A DNA stretch of 64,000 nt, taken from assembly GCF_001590685.1 (NCBI RefSeq), contig NZ_CP014616.1, positions 1,983,001 through 2,047,000 of the forward strand, written 5' to 3'. The notes under the pieces were generated by a model, which was not told where the DNA came from, searched no databases, and saw nothing but the letters and a program-made list of their open reading frames with translations. The position numbers were made by a program, and so were the translations under genes. Origin of the DNA: Sporosarcina psychrophila. GTDB taxonomy: Bacteria; Bacillota; Bacilli; Bacillales_A; Planococcaceae. Below are positions 61,269 through 64,000 of the stretch, one piece after another; position 1 is the stretch's first letter; each line of letters starts with the position of its first letter.

Positions 61269-62639
61269 TCACAGGACTTGTATTTTGTTCCGTTGGTTCT
61301 TATTTTTTCGTATTTGATAAATAGCAATCAGCAAAATGAACCAAACAGGAGTAATGAACAAAGCAACACGTGTATCTTCTGCAAGTGCTAGTACGACAAG
61401 AACGAATGCAAGGAAAATAAGGATTAAGTAATTGGAAAATGGATGAAGTGGCATTTTAAACTTGTTCACTTTCGCAAGGTCTGGTCTAGTTTTACGGTAT
61501 TTCAAATGACAGATGACAGTTATTCCCCAAATAAAGATGAAACACACTGTAGAAATACTTGTAATCAGTGTAAATACGCCTTCCGGCATCACATAGTTCA
61601 AAACAACAGCGATCAGAATAATAACGGTTGAAAAGAACAGTGCATTGGAAGGGACTTTGTTGGTAGTCAGTTTTGTAAATGGTACAGGTGCATTATTATC
61701 TTTAGCTAGCGAGTATATCATACGGCTTGTGCTGAAGACGGCGCTGTTACATGCCGAAGCTGCAGATGTTAGGACGACGAAATTAACGATACCAGCAGCT
61801 GCAGCGATACCGACTGCAACGAAGACTTGGACAAACGGGCTTTCCAGTGGATTGATAGCATTCCACGGATAAATACTCATAATAACAATCAGAGCACCGA
61901 TATAGAATATTAAAATCCTAATAGGAATATTATTGATTGCTTTCGGGATAACTTTTTCCGGGTCTTCGGTTTCCCCTGCTGTCAGTCCTACAAGTTCAAT
62001 GCCTACAAATGCAAATACAACCATCTGGAATGATAGGATAAAGCCATGAATGCCATTAGGGAACATACCACCGTGGCTCCATAGATTAGAGAAGCTGGAA
62101 GGACCTGAATCGGTAGAAAAACCTTTTATAATCATGAAGATTCCGATAACAATGAGTCCAAGAATCGCGATGATTTTAATTAATGCAAACCAAAATTCCA
62201 TTTCGCCAAAAAGTTTAACAGTTGCAAGATTCATAAATAGCAAAATGACAAGTGCAATTAATCCTGGCATCCACTGTGGCACTGTAGGGAACCAAAACTG
62301 GGTATACAGACCAACGGCAGTTAAGTCAGCCATTGCGATTGAAATCCAGCAGAACCAATAAGTCCAGCCTGTAACGAACGCAGCCATATTCCCCATATAG
62401 TCTTGTACAAAGTCAACAAAAGAGTTATATTCCAAATTGGTTAAGAGCAGTTCTCCAAGTGCGCGCATGATTAAAAAGCAAACTATGCCTGTAATCAAAT
62501 AAGCAAATAAAATGGAGGGTCCTGCTAAATGAATCGACTTTCCGGCACCAAGGAATAATCCTGTTCCGATTGCTCCCCCAATGGCAATTAGTTGTACGTG
62601 CCTGTTTTTTAGGCCTCTTGCCAATTGTTGTTCCTGCAT
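61269..62639 (-). CDS. APC superfamily amino acid permease (CycA/AapA-like)
   Basis: 456 residues, 12 helices. N-terminus LARGLKNRHVQLIAIGGAIGTGLFLGAGKSI and MRALGELLLTNLEYNSFVDF are hallmarks of the amino acid transporter (AAT) group; FVGIELVGLTAGETEDPEKVIPKAIN and SACNSAVFSTSRMIYSLA follow. Closest in character to D-serine/D-alanine/glycine carriers; proline or other neutral amino acids are possible. Takes up its substrate with protons. Single gene. Confidence 0.9.
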   Translation of the reverse strand: MQEQQLARGLKNRHVQLIAIGGAIGTGLFLGAGKSIHLAGPSILFAYLITGIVCFLIMRALGELLLTNLEYNSFVDFVQDYMGNMAAFVTGWTYWFCWISIAMADLTAVGLYTQFWFPTVPQWMPGLIALVILLFMNLATVKLFGEMEFWFALIKIIAILGLIVIGIFMIIKGFSTDSGPSSFSNLWSHGGMFPNGIHGFILSFQMVVFAFVGIELVGLTAGETEDPEKVIPKAINNIPIRILIFYIGALIVIMSIYPWNAINPLESPFVQVFVAVGIAAAAGIVNFVVLTSAASACNSAVFSTSRMIYSLAKDNNAPVPFTKLTTNKVPSNALFFSTVIILIAVVLNYVMPEGVFTLITSISTVCFIFIWGITVICHLKYRKTRPDLAKVNKFKMPLHPFSNYLILIFLAFVLVVLALAEDTRVALFITPVWFILLIAIYQIRKNKNQRNKIQVL

Positions 62640-62930
62640 ACGAATTTCCCACTCTCTACTAGTTATATGTCTTGTTTAAAATATCATACAATTGCAAATT
62701 AATACCCTAATGAAAGTTTAACATGTTTTCAGTTAACCGAACAATAGAGGGGTTAATAGTCATTATATTGTGATAAAAAAGTTTTATCCAAAACTATTCT
62801 AGGTGTCTGCAGTAATGCTTCTTTATTGTTTTATTTTGAACTTCAAACTACGCTTGATTCTGAAGAGGTTGGTATAGTGAATTGAAAGAACCAAATTCAC
62901 CGGACTAGGCTAAAATAGGACATAAGTATA
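62640..62930. other. Intergenic region
   Basis: Upstream control region of the APC permease; no gene or clear motif was recognised. Confidence 0.4.
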
Positions 62931-62976
62931 AAAAAGCGTATCGATTCAGCAACTTTTGCTGTCCAATACGCTTTTA
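62931..62976 (-). terminator. Terminator of the YjjG-type gene
   Basis: AAAAAGCGTAT and CAGCAA pair with TTGCTG and ATACGCTTTT, with A/T runs on both flanks. Confidence 0.75.
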
Positions 62977-62995
62977 CAAGACATGATTTTCTGTT

Positions 62996-63688
62996 TCAAT
63001 AAATGTTCCGGAAACCGAAATTGAATTCGTTCCAGTTCTGAATTTCATATGTAGGTTTAGCGGTAGTTGAGTTTTTCTTTTGTTGCGGATTGAACCAACA
63101 AGTATCGATACCAAAGTTATTACCGCCTTGAATATCAGATGAAAGTGAATCCCCAATCATTAAGACACGGGACTTGTCTGTTAGTTGCAATTTATTGAAT
63201 GTATACTCGAATATCTTTGACTGTGGTTTTTGGTAACCTGCCTCTTCAGATGTAATAATAGCTTCGAAAGAGTTTTTTAAGACTGATCCACCGATTCGAG
63301 CTAACTGAACATCTTTAAATCCGTTCGTCAATATCGCCAATCTGGAACCTTTAAGGCTACTCAGCATTTCTGTCACACCGTCTATAAGATGAACTTCTTT
63401 ACCCAAGTTATCAAGATAAGTTTGCCCAAAAACTTCCGCATTCATATCGAGGCCGTGTTGCATGAACAATCGCTTAAACCTTTCTGTTTTTAACTCCATC
63501 AGTGTGATATGCGCTTGTTCCAAATCATCCCATAGCAACTTGCTGATTGCGTTGTAACTATCCCTATAGTCCTTCAACCCATTCGGAAAGCCGTTTGATT
63601 CGAAAGAGTGAGTGAACGCACGTTTTTCTGTTTCGCCAAAATCAAACAATGTATCGTCTAAATCAAATAAAAATACATCATATATCAT
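62996..63688 (-). CDS. yjjG: YjjG-type noncanonical pyrimidine nucleotidase (HAD superfamily)
   Basis: 230 residues. HAD motif I FDLDDTLFDF (Asp9, Asp11), motif II ILTNGFKDVQ, motif III lysine in GYQKPQSKIFEY, motif IV MIGDSLSSDIQGGNNFGIDTCWFNP. A cap domain (about 18-90) is of the helical C1 type. Dephosphorylates pyrimidine nucleoside monophosphates including damaged forms in the cytoplasm; a related phosphoglycolate- or haloacid-type activity is possible. Single gene. Confidence 0.85.
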   Translation of the reverse strand: MIYDVFLFDLDDTLFDFGETEKRAFTHSFESNGFPNGLKDYRDSYNAISKLLWDDLEQAHITLMELKTERFKRLFMQHGLDMNAEVFGQTYLDNLGKEVHLIDGVTEMLSSLKGSRLAILTNGFKDVQLARIGGSVLKNSFEAIITSEEAGYQKPQSKIFEYTFNKLQLTDKSRVLMIGDSLSSDIQGGNNFGIDTCWFNPQQKKNSTTAKPTYEIQNWNEFNFGFRNIY

Positions 63689-63797
63689 AAAAATTTCATC
63701 CTTTACAAATTAAAATTTTCTATTGGATGATAGTATAACATGGTTTACACTTATAACATCAGCAATAATTGGCACACAAAACTAGTTCCATTCATTA

Positions 63798-63842
63798 AAA
63801 AAGTGCGACTGCAGAACTAGCTCATCTGCACGCGCACTTTTT
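63798..63842 (-). terminator. Terminator at the urea-transporter-like stop codon
   Basis: AAAAAGTGCG and TGCAGA pair with TCTGCA and CGCACTTTTT; A/T runs on both strands let it serve both directions. Confidence 0.7.
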
Positions 63843-64000
63843 AGATTTTCGGAAATAACTTTCTTGCTGCTATAAATAACCAAGTACATAAGATGAAAGG
63901 GAACGTTAGCGCAGGCAGACCAAGTGGATCGAGAAGGAACTCCAATCCTGCAGTAATTGGAACTGTCAAGGTGGCAGCTACTATTCCAGTCAGCGGCGTT
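63841..64000 (-). CDS. Urea transporter-like protein, C-terminal end (5' part outside window)
   Basis: The minus-strand frame from the window edge to TAA at 63841 reads TPLTGIVAATLTVPITAG, FLLDPLGLPALTFPFILCTWLF and a short basic tail. The G-L-P-x-L-T-x-P-F-x-x-x-TWLF pattern is the end of the second repeat of UT/Yut-type urea channels. Only about 52 residues are visible. Urease is common in Sporosarcina-like bacteria, which fits, but the rest of the gene is needed. Confidence 0.6.
   Translation of the reverse strand, partial: TPLTGIVAATLTVPITAGLEFLLDPLGLPALTFPFILCTWLFIAARKLFPKI

Overview
The window looks like chromosome from a low-GC, endospore-forming Firmicute of the Bacillales, most likely Planococcaceae/Caryophanaceae (Sporosarcina-like). 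The grounds are AT-rich codon use, strong AGGAGG-type ribosome sites, a small SspL-type spore protein, a sporulenol-type triterpene cyclase beside a DUF2515 gene, a preQ1-I riboswitch, a PRD/EIIA antiterminator and a cre box. The genus is inference. No tRNA, rRNA, CRISPR array, prophage, intact insertion sequence or defence island was seen.

Layout. (1) 1-5890: a plus-strand catabolic cluster with two Gfo/Idh/MocA oxidoreductases (the first cut by the window edge), a DUF4838 glycosidase-like protein, an FAD-dependent oxidoreductase and a double-GNAT protein. (2) 5891-7683: a structured repeat, then a MATE exporter. (3) 7881-14269: a minus-strand operon (TyrR/NtrC-like regulator, class-III aminotransferase, polar amino acid ABC importer) divergent from an M20D amidohydrolase; together an uptake and catabolic unit for an N-acyl or omega-amino acid. 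(4) 14400-20653: VOC protein, a frameshifted SRPBCC gene, an MFS carrier, a DUF2157/GDYXXLXY pair and a prolyl-4-hydroxylase-like dioxygenase. (5) 20692-25914: second structured repeat, queCDE under a preQ1 riboswitch, butanediol dehydrogenase, a histidine-kinase relic and a membrane metallophosphoesterase. (6) 25917-33196: permease relic, LysM/SH3/NlpC-P60 hydrolase, complete livJHMGF importer with a palindromic element between livJ and livH, AtoE-type relic. (7) 33383-37760: TetR regulator divergent from an RND pump with an operator inside the pump promoter. (8) 38508-43219: ascorbate-type PTS module (PRD regulator, IIB, IIC) bracketed by a large imperfect inverted repeat. (9) 43701-48719: sigma-54 activator with a matching -24/-12 promoter driving proline racemase, proline dehydrogenase and a BrnQ-family carrier. 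(10) 48958-64000: alpha/beta hydrolase, sporulenol-type cyclase, DUF2515 and CBO0543-like genes, S9 peptidase, DUF378 protein, AGCS symporter, RluF-type pseudouridine synthase, sspL, an APC amino acid permease, a YjjG-type nucleotidase and the 3' end of a urea-transporter-like gene.

The overall theme is amino acid and peptide scavenging (two ABC importers, BrnQ, AGCS, APC, M20D, S9, proline oxidation) in a genome with much gene decay: at least six recognisable relics or frameshifted genes lie in the intergenic stretches, together with several families of short dispersed repeats. The points most worth a second look are the DUF4838/FAD/Gfo-Idh cluster, the TTTAT-flanked structured repeats, the inverted repeat around the PTS module, and the TyrR-like regulator that has lost its GAFTGA loop and Walker B acid residues.
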